Assembly: GCF_018688375.1 (NCBI RefSeq)
Contig: NZ_CP061318.1
Span: forward strand, 434,001 to 498,000
Length of the DNA stretch: 64,000 nucleotides
Origin: Polynucleobacter sp. AP-Ainpum-60-G11
Lineage (GTDB): Bacteria; Pseudomonadota; Gammaproteobacteria; Burkholderiales; Burkholderiaceae
Direction: 5' to 3'
Shown: positions 43,654-52,391 of the stretch, piece after piece
Layout of the letters: each line of letters begins with the position of its first letter
Position numbering within the stretch: position 1 is the stretch's first letter
Position numbers and translations under genes: made by a program
Notes under the pieces: model-generated
What the model saw: the letters and a program-made list of their open reading frames with translations, nothing else
Told to the model about the DNA's origin: nothing
The model's database searches: none

Positions 43654-44787
43654 GTGGCTGAATCTGGTGATAGTTCCCAGGAAAGAGAGTTAGAACCGAG
43701 TGAGCGGAGAATATTACGCGCTCGAGAACAAGGCCAACTACCGCAATCAAGGGATATTGCAACCTTTGCACTGCTGACCGTTTTCATTATTTTTTTAATG
43801 GCTGCCGGCCCGCTTTTGCTTCAGCAACTCGTGCTGATGACTAAATCCAGTTTTGTTTTTGCCGAGCCCGTTAAGTTACTCGACCATATTCAAGAGTGGT
43901 TTAATGGCCCCTTGCTCGTAGTACTCGGTTTGCTGTCATTGGTTTTCTTGCCTGTGTGGTTGGTGGGCATATTGGCACCACTTTCCTTAGTAAATTTCCG
44001 CGCTTATTTTGCTCCGAAATTTGATATGGGTAGGCTCGACTTTATCGCCGGCCTTGGCAGAATGGTTTCTTTAAATGCTCTCACCGAGTTAATTAAAAAT
44101 ATCTTAAAGACTGCGCTTGTTTTGGGTATTGGTATTACTTACTTAGTTGGACTGTTTGTCTACATTCGCTCGATTGTTAGTCAAGATTTTGACTCTGCTC
44201 TATTGCATACATCCTATTTCATTCTTAATGGATTCATGCTGCTCATGGTCCCGCTATTGCTGATTGCTATAGGGGATGGCTGGATGCAGTGGTTCAACTT
44301 CCGCAAGCAAATCCGGATGAGTCCAGAAGAAATGAAGCAGGAGATGAAGGAGTCAGAAGGTTCTCCCGAGATCAAGCAACGTTTACGTCAACGGCAGAGA
44401 CAGATTGCTTCATCTCGCATGATGGCTGCCATCGAACGCGCAGACGTTGTCTTGGCTAACCCAGAGCATTACTCTGTAGCACTTCGCTACGACATTGAAA
44501 AAATGGCTGCACCGATTGTGATTGCAAAAGGCGCCGATCAAATTGCCTTGAGAATTCAGGAGGTGGCACGCGAGCATGATGTGCCTATTGCACAAATTCC
44601 ACCGCTAGCTCGTTACTTGTACAGTCAGCTAGAAATTGGTGAAGCAATACCCATGTCTTTATTTGAGGCAATTGCCAAAATCTTGGCTTGGGCCTATGAG
44701 GTTAAGGAGTCCGGAGGGGTGGAGGGCGAGATGCCTGAAGTCAGCTTTGTACCCGAAGTGCTTAAACCAGGAAAAGCGCTCCTTTAA
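43654..44787 (+). CDS. flhB: Flagellar export switch protein FlhB
   Basis: About 377 aa. The start is GTG 43654 or the GTG one codon earlier; GGAG at 43644-43647 is better spaced for 43654. Four membrane segments, then the cytoplasmic switch domain. The autocleavage motif, NPTH in well-studied FlhB proteins, reads NPEH here (44458-44469); with the 43654 start it falls at residues 269-272, the same numbering as Salmonella. The N and P needed for cleavage are kept. The C-terminal end (AKILAWAYEV) matches FhlB. No flhA follows, unlike the common flhB-flhA pair. Confidence 0.95.
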   Translation: MAESGDSSQERELEPSERRILRAREQGQLPQSRDIATFALLTVFIIFLMAAGPLLLQQLVLMTKSSFVFAEPVKLLDHIQEWFNGPLLVVLGLLSLVFLPVWLVGILAPLSLVNFRAYFAPKFDMGRLDFIAGLGRMVSLNALTELIKNILKTALVLGIGITYLVGLFVYIRSIVSQDFDSALLHTSYFILNGFMLLMVPLLLIAIGDGWMQWFNFRKQIRMSPEEMKQEMKESEGSPEIKQRLRQRQRQIASSRMMAAIERADVVLANPEHYSVALRYDIEKMAAPIVIAKGADQIALRIQEVAREHDVPIAQIPPLARYLYSQLEIGEAIPMSLFEAIAKILAWAYEVKESGGVEGEMPEVSFVPEVLKPGKALL

Positions 44788-45344
44788 TTCATTACACTCT
44801 TGGCAAACGTAGTTCCGACATCTTCTGGGAAGTAGTAAATCAACATCAACTCATTGCGGTTATTTAAGCTACGCCCAATCTGAAAAGCCACTTGCCCACC
44901 ACCAAAAATATACGTTTTAGATTTACGAATACCGGCAGCAAAGGCGCTCTCCTGGCCTTCTGATGGAGTGTAGTCAAGACCGTATTTGATTGTGAAGCGC
45001 TCAATGATAGTGTCAGCTACATCCTTCTTAAAGTAGCCCAATTCTTTTTTCATCAGCACTAGACGGCCAGCTTCGTTATAGATTAGCCAGATCGCCTCTT
45101 CTTTGTCGTCTATTTTAATTTTGCAACTAAAGGATAGTTCGTAGGCAGTACAGCCAAACTTATCTTTAGCCTCTTCTCGAGTCGTATTGAATGGGATGGT
45201 TGCGTACTCTTCCATGGGAAGTTTCACGACCTTGGTATCAGGAAGCCAAACCTCAGTCTTCACTTGCTCTTCATTTTTTCCGCACGCAGATACAAGAACT
45301 GTGAGCGCGCAAATAATCCATAATTTGACTGAAGGTAAGCGCAT
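44784..45344 (-). CDS. Unknown lipoprotein
   Basis: 186 aa. Lipoprotein signal with lipobox VSAC near residue 21. The mature part includes IPFNTTREEAKDKFGC and a second Cys pair (FSCKIKID), then a long beta-rich region. No family recognised. It converges on flhB with a four-base overlap of the stop codons. It is probably an outer-membrane-attached periplasmic protein. Confidence 0.7.
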   Translation of the reverse strand: MRLPSVKLWIICALTVLVSACGKNEEQVKTEVWLPDTKVVKLPMEEYATIPFNTTREEAKDKFGCTAYELSFSCKIKIDDKEEAIWLIYNEAGRLVLMKKELGYFKKDVADTIIERFTIKYGLDYTPSEGQESAFAAGIRKSKTYIFGGGQVAFQIGRSLNNRNELMLIYYFPEDVGTTFAKSVMN

Positions 45345-45445
45345 GGCTATAGCTTTCTAAAAGAAGCGAAGATTAAATAAACACCGTTGGAATTACTATA
45401 ACCGACTTGATTGCTAGGCATCAAGCATTGGTGTATTTGAATGAA

Positions 45446-46381
45446 CTACCAGTAAGCACTTGGTGGTGCGTACACTAAAACTTTTGCGGGATTTAGGTAG
45501 TTTTTGTTCTGATGGATCTCATAGTGCAGGTGAGGGCCTGTTGAGCGACCTGTGGATCCAGATTCAGCAATGAGCTGTCCGCGGGTAATTTTCTGGCCAG
45601 CTTGAACGAGAAGTTTGCTGTTGTGGGCATATTTCGAAATGAAGCCTTCACCGTGGGCTATCTCAATAAATTTCCCATAAGCAGGATCTAATCCAGCTTT
45701 AAGTACCACGCCATCTCCAGCGGCAACAATCGGTGTGCCAGAAGGCGTTACGAAATCAATTCCGGAATGCTGTGCCAGTTGTTTGGTGAAAGGGTCGACA
45801 CGAACACCGAAGTTACTGGTCATACCCAATCTTGCATCAATTGGAGGCCCAATCGGTAGGGTGCGCAGCCATTGGTATTGCTTTTCCCACTCAGGCTCAA
45901 GTTTGGTAAATATCTCCGCCATTTCAGTAGCTTTGCTGACGGACTCCTCTAAGTTTTCTGCTAGCGACTTGGTTGGCTCAAATTTAAAGCTCAAGGGTTT
46001 TAGCGGACCACCTAAGTTCGATGGCTCGACAAATTTATTCTTAACGGTGTAGGGAGTTGAAATAGCTAGGTAGCGGTCTTTAATGGACTTTAATTCATTA
46101 AAGTGCATAGACGCTTTAGCTAGTTGATCCTGAATACTTTTTAGTTGCTTGGTGTAACGCTGATCCAAAGCCATCCGCTCCTTAACAGTGACAACGCCAC
46201 TGACCTCTCTGGCGAAATCAGGATTCACTTCTAAAGCAATATGGATGCCGGTTGAAAAAATCAGAATGCCAAGCAACAAAAATGAGCCGCAAACAATCAT
46301 CGCCAAACGAACTAAGCGCTCCTTGGTGATATTGATCTGCTTTATGGCCCCAGTAGAGCCTGATACCCAAAATAGTTGCAT
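45446..46381 (-). CDS. Membrane-anchored M23 (LytM) peptidoglycan endopeptidase
   Basis: 311 aa. One N-terminal membrane segment (about 26-46), a coiled coil (about 66-165), then the M23 domain. Zinc and catalytic residues are intact: H205 and D209 in HSGIDF, and H284/H286 in GPHLHYE. Such anchored M23 enzymes cut cross-linking peptides and are frequent genetic partners of bactofilins in cell-shape control (for example LmdC). It is divergent from the genes leading to three bactofilins about 1 kb away. It could also supply wall-opening activity for the flagellar rod. Confidence 0.92.
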   Translation of the reverse strand: MQLFWVSGSTGAIKQINITKERLVRLAMIVCGSFLLLGILIFSTGIHIALEVNPDFAREVSGVVTVKERMALDQRYTKQLKSIQDQLAKASMHFNELKSIKDRYLAISTPYTVKNKFVEPSNLGGPLKPLSFKFEPTKSLAENLEESVSKATEMAEIFTKLEPEWEKQYQWLRTLPIGPPIDARLGMTSNFGVRVDPFTKQLAQHSGIDFVTPSGTPIVAAGDGVVLKAGLDPAYGKFIEIAHGEGFISKYAHNSKLLVQAGQKITRGQLIAESGSTGRSTGPHLHYEIHQNKNYLNPAKVLVYAPPSAYW

Positions 46382-46408
46382 TTACCTTGTATAAGTATTT
46401 GATTTATT

Positions 46409-46449
46409 TGGACTAAATGTCCAGTGTGTTTAATTTTTGGACTTATAAT
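46409..46449 (+). promoter_or_regulatory. Inverted repeat and TATAAT box in the M23-gene divergent spacer
   Basis: TGGAC (46409-46413) and GTCCA (46419-46423) form a five-base-spaced inverted repeat, and TATAAT is at 46444-46449. I cannot find a convincing -35 box. The TATAAT would place transcription start near 46456, favouring the GTG start at 46489 for the next gene over the ATG at 46417. Confidence 0.35.
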
Positions 46450-46488
46450 TCTTCAACGACACCGAATTTTAACCGCAAATACAGGCCT

Positions 46489-46857
46489 GTGATCACTTTA
46501 AAACGCCCTCTGAAGCAGATTCTTAAGCTCAAGTTTTTGATATTTTGCGCCCTTGCTACCGTTGCAGGTCAGGGGGTTGCTGCCATTATTGGTCAAATGC
46601 CGGCGCACGGTGATGTTTTGTACATTACCTCGGAGCCATGTACTGCCGAAAATGGGCGGGTAGAGCCTAATTGGTACTTTTCCTATTCGGTGAATTCACT
46701 GGGGTCCGTAAGTCGCAGTTGTTACGTGCGTTATAACGACCAAATCTGGATTAAAGGCCCATACGGCTCTGAGTCCACCTTCCCAATGAGTTACTTTGGT
46801 AAGCCCCCTACCAGTGATTCTGGCAAGTCTGAGCAGGGATCAGAAGTAAAGCAGTAG
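46489..46857 (+). CDS. Small secreted protein of unknown function
   Basis: 122 aa from GTG 46489; ATG 46417 would add 24 polar residues before the signal peptide, which is unusual. The signal peptide core is LKFLIFCALATVAGQGVAA, followed by a compact Cys-containing domain (TSEPCTAENGR, SRSCYVRYND) that could carry one disulfide. No family recognised. It lies between the M23 gene and the bactofilins. Confidence 0.55.
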   Translation: MITLKRPLKQILKLKFLIFCALATVAGQGVAAIIGQMPAHGDVLYITSEPCTAENGRVEPNWYFSYSVNSLGSVSRSCYVRYNDQIWIKGPYGSESTFPMSYFGKPPTSDSGKSEQGSEVKQ

Positions 46858-46878
46858 ATCCCCGGCTTTACTTAAAGC

Positions 46879-47319
46879 TTAGTTAGATGGGCTAAGTGAC
46901 TTACAGAAAAACTGATAGAGCACATAGCTCATGGTGTCCGGAATGACCCTGTCCCATGGGGAATCGGAGGTATCCAGCTGTTCGACACTGACCCCCGAGC
47001 CGCCTGAACCAGAGTAATAGCCAATATAGAACTGTTTGTAGCTCTCATAGCCAGTTTTACAGAAATACGACATATCTTGAACAATAGACTGGGTGGGGGA
47101 GCCATTGGGGGCTGTCAAAGCTTCGCTATAGCTGATGAGCTGCCAGGTGCTAACTTCGCTGGCGGCAGTATTGACAACGGTCTTGGTGTCTTCGTAATAG
47201 TAGGCATTGCCGACATTGTCATTCGATATAAAAACCCACTTTCCCCAAGACTGATTAAGTGGATTTAATAAAAAAACCGTTAAGCAAATAAATAATGATT
47301 TTCTGAGGATTTCTGGCAT
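46879..47319 (-). CDS. Surface-adhesin protein E-like secreted protein
   Basis: 146 aa. Signal peptide (about 1-26) then a single domain with the family layout: KWVFISNDNVGNAYYYEDTKT, STWQLISYSEA, two Cys residues (MSYFCKTG and QFFCKS) for a disulfide, and the WDRVIPDTMSYVLYQF end. This resembles the Adhesin_E family of small periplasmic or surface proteins. Function in this organism is unknown. Assignment rests on pattern memory only. Confidence 0.6.
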   Translation of the reverse strand: MPEILRKSLFICLTVFLLNPLNQSWGKWVFISNDNVGNAYYYEDTKTVVNTAASEVSTWQLISYSEALTAPNGSPTQSIVQDMSYFCKTGYESYKQFYIGYYSGSGGSGVSVEQLDTSDSPWDRVIPDTMSYVLYQFFCKSLSPSN

Positions 47320-47448
47320 TGATGTGTTCGAGTTGGAAATAATGAATTTATTAGCAAATAGTGCATTTTAAAGCCCAAAAACCAGTAATCAACTGATAGA
47401 ATTGCCTGAATCTTTATTTATGATAATGCGCGCTAAGGAGTGCTAAGT

Positions 47449-47787
47449 ATGGCTGAAGTAAATCAACAGGGTTGTTTATTCGTTGGCGAGGGCGTGGTTC
47501 TCAAGGGTAACTTTGAGGTTCCTGATATCGCTTCCATTTCTGGAGTGGTAGAAGGTGAGTTGACTGCCAAACAAATTCTCATTGAAGCAACCGGTGTCGT
47601 ACATGGAAAACTCTCTGGAGAAACCATTGATATTCGTGGTGAAGCAAATGAGTTTGTCTCCTCAACACGCAGCCTGATTATTCGTTCTACAGGAAAAGCA
47701 ACCGGATCAATTCATTACTCCGAAATTGAAATTGAAAAAGGTGGCCATTTACATGGCGACCTTCATAATCTAAATCCACATTCCTAA
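47449..47787 (+). CDS. Bactofilin 1
   Basis: 112 aa from ATG 47449 (GGAG at 47437-47440; an earlier in-frame GTG at 47440 overlaps the Shine-Dalgarno). A bare bactofilin beta-helix: GCLFVGEGVVLKGNFEVPD, ISGVVEGELTAKQILIE, GVVHGKLSGETIDIRG, GSIHYSEIEIEKGGHLHG. Bactofilins polymerise into cytoskeletal filaments that position wall enzymes or other partners. First of three bactofilin genes in a row. Confidence 0.93.
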   Translation: MAEVNQQGCLFVGEGVVLKGNFEVPDIASISGVVEGELTAKQILIEATGVVHGKLSGETIDIRGEANEFVSSTRSLIIRSTGKATGSIHYSEIEIEKGGHLHGDLHNLNPHS

Positions 47788-47807
47788 TCTTTTTGAGCTA
47801 AATCACG

Positions 47808-48278
47808 ATGTCTATTTTTTCTAAAAATTCAACACCCGATAGTAATGAAGACAAAATTGCTGATGAGCAAGTTGAAAGTTATTCGGAAGCTGCTGCTGTT
47901 GAAGAGTCGGTAGCGGTTTCAACATCAGCTTATGAAGTTGCGCGTAACGAAGCGCCAAGTCGCCCTGGCATTTCTAAGCCATCCATCATTAGTGAAGGCT
48001 TTACTTTTGAAGGTACGATTACTTCAGATGGCGTTCTGAATATTGCCGGTACTGTGCGTGGAAAAATTACTGCAAAGTCCGTGTTGATTGACGCTAGCGG
48101 TAAAGTTGATGGCGAGTTAAATTCTGATCAACTGGTGATTAAGGGGCAGTTGAAGGGTGAGGTGAACTGCGAAGATTTGAACGTTGGACCACTCGCGCAT
48201 GTTGATGGCACGATTAGTTACAAATACATCCATATACAGCGCGGCGGCAAGGTGTCTGGAAAGTTCCTCAAGAACTAG
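47808..48278 (+). CDS. Bactofilin 2
   Basis: 156 aa. A ~60-residue acidic, disordered N-terminal tail (DSNEDKIADEQVESYSE) precedes the bactofilin core (ISEGFTFEGTITSDGVLNI, GTVRGKITAKSVLID, GTISYKYIHIQRGGKVSG). The tail is the part that usually anchors bactofilins to a partner or membrane. It lies 20 bp after bactofilin 1. Confidence 0.93.
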   Translation: MSIFSKNSTPDSNEDKIADEQVESYSEAAAVEESVAVSTSAYEVARNEAPSRPGISKPSIISEGFTFEGTITSDGVLNIAGTVRGKITAKSVLIDASGKVDGELNSDQLVIKGQLKGEVNCEDLNVGPLAHVDGTISYKYIHIQRGGKVSGKFLKN

Positions 48279-48287
48279 TGATGTGTC

Positions 48288-48704
48288 ATGGCCTTTAAAC
48301 AAAGTCATGCAATCCGACTGCTGGATCCATCAAGGGAAACTTTTGGATCCATCATCGGCCCCGATTTAGAAATTTTTGGCAAGATTGTTGCAACAAAAAG
48401 TTTGCGGATTGATGGCACCATCATTGGTGATGTTGAGACAAAGCATGGCGCCGATGTGTGTATAGCGTTAGGTAAAACAGGTTTAGTGCAAGGCAATATT
48501 TTTGGTGTACGTGTGTTGGTTGCGGGGCGCGTAGAGGGTAATGTGCACGCTTCTGAGCGCGTTGAGTTGCATAGCGGCGCTGATGTACATGGCGACATTG
48601 TGTATGCCCAAATTGGTATTGAGCATGGCGCTAGATTGAGTGGCAAACTATCCAAGATTGCAGATGTTAAAAATCTGCCTAATATGGATTTAGAAAATCC
48701 TTAA
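48288..48704 (+). CDS. Bactofilin 3
   Basis: 138 aa. Bactofilin core (SIIGPDLEIFGKIVATKSLRI, GTIIGDVETKHG, GLVQGNIFGVRVLVAGRVEG, GDIVYAQIGIEHGARLSG) with a short basic N-terminus and a ~15-residue C-terminal tail. It lies nine bases after bactofilin 2 and 19 before the ParA-like gene, so the four are probably one transcript. Confidence 0.93.
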   Translation: MAFKQSHAIRLLDPSRETFGSIIGPDLEIFGKIVATKSLRIDGTIIGDVETKHGADVCIALGKTGLVQGNIFGVRVLVAGRVEGNVHASERVELHSGADVHGDIVYAQIGIEHGARLSGKLSKIADVKNLPNMDLENP

Positions 48705-48723
48705 ATATTAAATAGCGTAAAAA

Positions 48724-49635
48724 ATGAATATGCAAAGTCATGAGGCTATTAAGATACTAGTCACCAACCAAAAGGGTGGCGTAGGCAAAAGCACGATTGC
48801 GGCTAATCTAGCTGCTTTTCTCGCGATGCAGCAGGGTATCGAGGTTTCCTTAATTGATTTTGACAGGCAGGCCTCCTCTTCTCGTTGGACAAAGAAGGCG
48901 CCGGATGTGGGCATTCGGGTTCACTGCGCTGAGATCAATTACGAAAACTCTGGAATAGCTTTGCTGAGCTCACGAGCTGCAGTCAGAAAATACTCCTCAG
49001 GAGTGCAGGTGAGTATTTCTGATCTGACATGGCACCCCACCTTGTCTGATGAGTTCATGTTGGATTTTGATATCGTGCTCGTACCAAGCTCCAGCGCTAA
49101 GTTTGAAATGGCTAGTACAGAAATTTTCATTTTGGAATACGCGCAAAAACGTATGGCGCGTTTGGCAGCTAATAAGCAATTTATTTTGGTGACCCCAAGC
49201 AAGGTTGATCCTGCTTATGCCTCATCAGGTTCATTTACCAATTTAGATTTTTTAATGAACTGCCATATCACGCCACCAGTTCAACAGACGCCAGACTTAG
49301 ATGCCTACGTTTATGAGGATTTTCTTTGCGTCTGCCCTGATCAAAAAGTGGCGGAGAACTTTTGTGATTTTGGTAAGTTCATCGCTAAAAAGATTGAAGA
49401 GCGTATCGTCATTAAAAAAACACTCTCATTGTCTGGTACATCGGTAAACCGAGAAATCGTCAAGAAGGTCAGCGTCTTGGATGACTACCGAGCTCGTGCG
49501 CATGAGTTGGGTATATACGGTGGATATGCAGCAAAACCATCAACTGATACTCCCCAGGCGGCACCTGTTGATGCAAGTCCTGAGGCGGTGAAGGGTAGTC
49601 GCTTTATCCCGGCTTTTTTGCGTCGATCCGAATAA
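48724..49635 (+). CDS. ParA/MinD-family ATPase linked to bactofilins
   Basis: 303 aa. Deviant Walker A KGGVGKST (17-24) and Walker A' SLIDFDRQASS (about 42-52) are clear. The Walker B region is unusual: DFDIVLVPSSS where ParA proteins have DxxxxDTPP, so ATP hydrolysis may be altered. A ~45-residue Ala/Pro-rich tail ends in basic residues (RFIPAFLRRSE). No parB gene follows and no amphipathic MinD membrane helix is evident. Placement directly after three bactofilins suggests it positions cargo with them. Confidence 0.85.
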   Translation: MNMQSHEAIKILVTNQKGGVGKSTIAANLAAFLAMQQGIEVSLIDFDRQASSSRWTKKAPDVGIRVHCAEINYENSGIALLSSRAAVRKYSSGVQVSISDLTWHPTLSDEFMLDFDIVLVPSSSAKFEMASTEIFILEYAQKRMARLAANKQFILVTPSKVDPAYASSGSFTNLDFLMNCHITPPVQQTPDLDAYVYEDFLCVCPDQKVAENFCDFGKFIAKKIEERIVIKKTLSLSGTSVNREIVKKVSVLDDYRARAHELGIYGGYAAKPSTDTPQAAPVDASPEAVKGSRFIPAFLRRSE

Positions 49636-49673
49636 GCCTCCGCAACCTTTATTTATATAAGTAAAAAAACGCT

Positions 49674-50042
49674 ATGACCGATCCGAAGCGCAATGATATT
49701 TTTGAGGATGCAAATGGTATGAAGGTTGCCGTCAAGCAGCTTTATCCTCCCAATGCTTTAGGGGTCAGCTTCGTTGAATATAAAAACCTCAGCGATTCCA
49801 ATCTCCGGTTTTTGCCAAAAGAGCAATTTCTTGAGGGCTTTCGTTGGGTAGACAACTTTGGCTCAACAGATACCTTTGTAAAGGTAGTCCTGGAGAAAGA
49901 AGCAAAATCGATTGAGGCTGAGGAAGCTGCAAAAGCAGCCGAGGCGACGGGGGAATCAGACTCTCCTGCAGAGGCAACAGAAGCTGCTGAAAAGCCAACT
50001 GATGATGGGGTAAGAACTGCTGCACCAACTCGCTCATCTTAA
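49674..50042 (+). CDS. Unknown small protein with Ala/Glu-rich tail
   Basis: 122 aa. A compact N-terminal domain of about 80 residues (NDIFEDANGMKVAVKQLYPPN, FLPKEQFLEGFRWVDNF) is followed by an acidic Ala/Glu/Thr-rich disordered tail. Cytoplasmic by absence of signals. It lies 38 bp after the ParA-like gene and probably shares its transcript. No family recognised. Confidence 0.65.
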   Translation: MTDPKRNDIFEDANGMKVAVKQLYPPNALGVSFVEYKNLSDSNLRFLPKEQFLEGFRWVDNFGSTDTFVKVVLEKEAKSIEAEEAAKAAEATGESDSPAEATEAAEKPTDDGVRTAAPTRSS

Positions 50043-50122
50043 CGGGCATAGATAAAATAAGTTTTGCCTTCTGATTTTCATGAGAAGGTTGAAAGCTCTC
50101 CAGAGTTACAGAAGGAACGTAG

Positions 50123-51319
50123 ATGTTTGAAGCTTCACAAAAATCCCGATCACTTGAAATCATTCTGAAGCTAAGCGCACTCATCTGCGGCGTACTTTTA
50201 ATTGCTGCTTCTATCGTATCTGGAAATACTTTTTCCAGTGGATCTAGCCCAAGCCAATTTTTGCAAGATCAATTACAGCTCCTAGTCCAATTGAAATGGT
50301 TTATTGGGCTCTTATTCATTGTGTTTGGTGTTTTATATAGTCCGCAAAAAGCGCTCATCCAGTCGATGTATTCTGGCCCTAAAGATATTAGCCATGATGC
50401 CTACAAACTGTATTTAGTAAATAAATATGGGATTGAGAAAAATGCAGTTTTAGATCAACTAACCTGCGGTCAAAGATTGTTTCCGAGTGTGGCGGAAGCA
50501 CTTCTTTTTGCTCACGAGCTAGAGTGCGTTAATGAACGCTCTGTTCGAAATCAACCCTCAGTCGCCATTCATGCGCCAGTGGATTCGCAGCCCAGCATCA
50601 GCTCTACGGATTCGATTAATACCAGCATTAACGACATAAGCCGAATTAGTTCTTTCTCTTCTCAGATAGTGACGCCTCCACTTGAGAAGCACCATCGCTT
50701 AATTTTTCTTCTCGGTTTGCCATTATTTACAGTTGTTTTGGGTGGCTTGTATTACGCAAATACTCATAGCGTGAAAGAGGAGGTCGTGGTGATTGTTGAA
50801 TCCACCCCTTCATCCAATACCGATCAAGTAGTGACCAATAGCATCCCAACAAATCCTAGCCCCCCAGCCGAGCAAGCTGCTGAGATAGCTCCAAAATCTA
50901 CTGTTACCCCGATTAACGAATTGTGGATCGGCACATGGAATGCGCTAGGTAATAAGCAAAAGTTGGCGATTACTGCCTCAAGCTTTAAATATGGCAATGA
51001 TGACTTCACTTGGGCTGGTGTCCGACCCAAGGGGGTAATTCAGTGCTGTCCTGCTTTCTACGAGGGCTCGACTTCGAAGGCAGAACTATTGGCTCGCATT
51101 CAGGAGCCAGCAGCTAACACAGCTGTAAAGGGTGATCAGCAAAAAACCTTGGAGATGGTAAAAGCTCTGAGTGAGGGTAATTTTAAGAAAATTGTTTTGG
51201 CCGATCCTTTTTTGCGGAAGTATTTTTTCATCTACGATCAAAATACGATTTACCGCATTAATAGAGACTTGGGCGATAACGCTGAATTAGTGCTTGAGCC
51301 GTTTAGAAAGCAAGAATGA
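50123..51319 (+). CDS. Unknown membrane protein (three membrane segments)
   Basis: 398 aa. Membrane segments at about 11-32, 53-72 and 191-212, then a C-terminal domain of about 260-398 (INELWIGTWNALGNK, FTWAGVRPKGVIQCC). The WxGTW start of the last domain recalls lipocalin-like or small beta-barrel folds, but I cannot assign it. It overlaps the next gene by ATGA, so both products probably work together. Part of the run starting with the bactofilins. Confidence 0.7.
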   Translation: MFEASQKSRSLEIILKLSALICGVLLIAASIVSGNTFSSGSSPSQFLQDQLQLLVQLKWFIGLLFIVFGVLYSPQKALIQSMYSGPKDISHDAYKLYLVNKYGIEKNAVLDQLTCGQRLFPSVAEALLFAHELECVNERSVRNQPSVAIHAPVDSQPSISSTDSINTSINDISRISSFSSQIVTPPLEKHHRLIFLLGLPLFTVVLGGLYYANTHSVKEEVVVIVESTPSSNTDQVVTNSIPTNPSPPAEQAAEIAPKSTVTPINELWIGTWNALGNKQKLAITASSFKYGNDDFTWAGVRPKGVIQCCPAFYEGSTSKAELLARIQEPAANTAVKGDQQKTLEMVKALSEGNFKKIVLADPFLRKYFFIYDQNTIYRINRDLGDNAELVLEPFRKQE

Positions 51320-51864
51320 GTTCATCGTCTGACCTCAATGCTGTTCCTGTAGTTAAGCTGCAGCCTTTCGAGCAGTTGCGATTACTGAGAGAGCAAACTC
51401 ACATCAAGACGATTACTAAAGAAATTGTAGGTCGTCAGTGCATTTTCTTTTACAGTAAAAATTGGATTTTTGACTATTCCCTTGATAGCACTGATAAGCA
51501 ATGGGATATCACCAAACAAGTGTATTTTCGTAATGTCAGAAAGCATAAGGCTTTGGCATTTGCCTTGCCGTACATTGTTATTCAGCTTGCGCTTGCTGAC
51601 TCTACAAACTATTTAAGGGCGATAGTCACCTATGGTGAGGACATCACCAAAATGGTTGGCTCCATGGATCATTTCATCAAGCGAGAGCCGGGTATTCGAG
51701 CCTGGGTAGAGCAGCCAGACTTCAGCTGGCAACCATCTAGTATTGCTGAATTATCTAATCAAATACTTGAGGACAATAACCGGTTCGGTGACATTGAGTT
51801 TTATCAATACCATGAGCCATTCCACGCTAAGTTAAATGGGGCCTGGGAAGCGATTCAAGTTTGA
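51316..51864 (+). CDS. Unknown soluble protein coupled to the preceding membrane protein
   Basis: 182 aa, no signal peptide or membrane segment. Motif-like stretches: PFEQLRLLREQTHIKTITKE, YFRNVRKHKALAFALPYIV, and several Trp near the end (GIRAWVEQPDFSWQPS). No family recognised. Its start overlaps the upstream stop (ATGA). Last gene of the plus-strand run that begins with the bactofilins. Confidence 0.65.
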   Translation: MSSSSDLNAVPVVKLQPFEQLRLLREQTHIKTITKEIVGRQCIFFYSKNWIFDYSLDSTDKQWDITKQVYFRNVRKHKALAFALPYIVIQLALADSTNYLRAIVTYGEDITKMVGSMDHFIKREPGIRAWVEQPDFSWQPSSIAELSNQILEDNNRFGDIEFYQYHEPFHAKLNGAWEAIQV

Positions 51865-51926
51865 TTAATTAGACTTGTATTTGCATCCTTGAGCTTGGCG
51901 CAGCAACACTATCAGCGGTTCAGAGC

Positions 51927-52280
51927 TTAGTTATATCCACAGGGATACAGCTCAATCAGCTTTTTTAATAGTATTGGTTCGATTTCCAGAGATTGCCTCT
52001 CTGGCTTATTGGTAGTTGTATCTTTGATGCCCAGAGCGATGATTTCTTTGTAGTTCGCTGTGCTGAGCTTTAAAAAAGGTGGCAGGCAGAACAAAGGCGT
52101 ACTTTTATTCGCTACTAATGCGCTATTTGCAGCATTAAGACCGCTGGCAAGCCCCAGAACATAAGAGTCCACTGTCTGAGTTTTAGATTTGGCCTCAAAG
52201 CTCGAAACAGTCATGCTGGAGTGGGCGCTCTGGGACGCTATTAGCATGAGTAGGCAGGGCAAAATTCGGATGATTTTCAT
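51927..52280 (-). CDS. Unknown secreted small protein (Rap1a/Tai-like)
   Basis: 117 aa. Signal peptide (about 1-21, LPCLLMLIASQSAHS) then a small helical domain with two Cys (PLFCLPPF and LYPCGYN). The layout, SYVLGLASGLN followed by FCLPP and a C-terminal YPC, resembles Rap1a/Tai-type small periplasmic proteins. Assignment is tentative. It lies between convergent and divergent single genes. Confidence 0.5.
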   Translation of the reverse strand: MKIIRILPCLLMLIASQSAHSSMTVSSFEAKSKTQTVDSYVLGLASGLNAANSALVANKSTPLFCLPPFLKLSTANYKEIIALGIKDTTTNKPERQSLEIEPILLKKLIELYPCGYN

Positions 52281-52391
52281 GTGGATGAAATTGGCTAGTT
52301 TATATTTACTAAATGTAACAGAATCTTATATAAACTAAGGATAATTCTTGGCAAACCCTCTTAGGGTTATGCTCACTTTTGTAAGGTATCT

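Noticed and set aside
48724..49635. FlhG/MinD-type flagellar number regulator
   Set aside because: No flhF or flhA nearby, no amphipathic C-terminal helix, and the Walker B region is atypical; the bactofilin context fits better.
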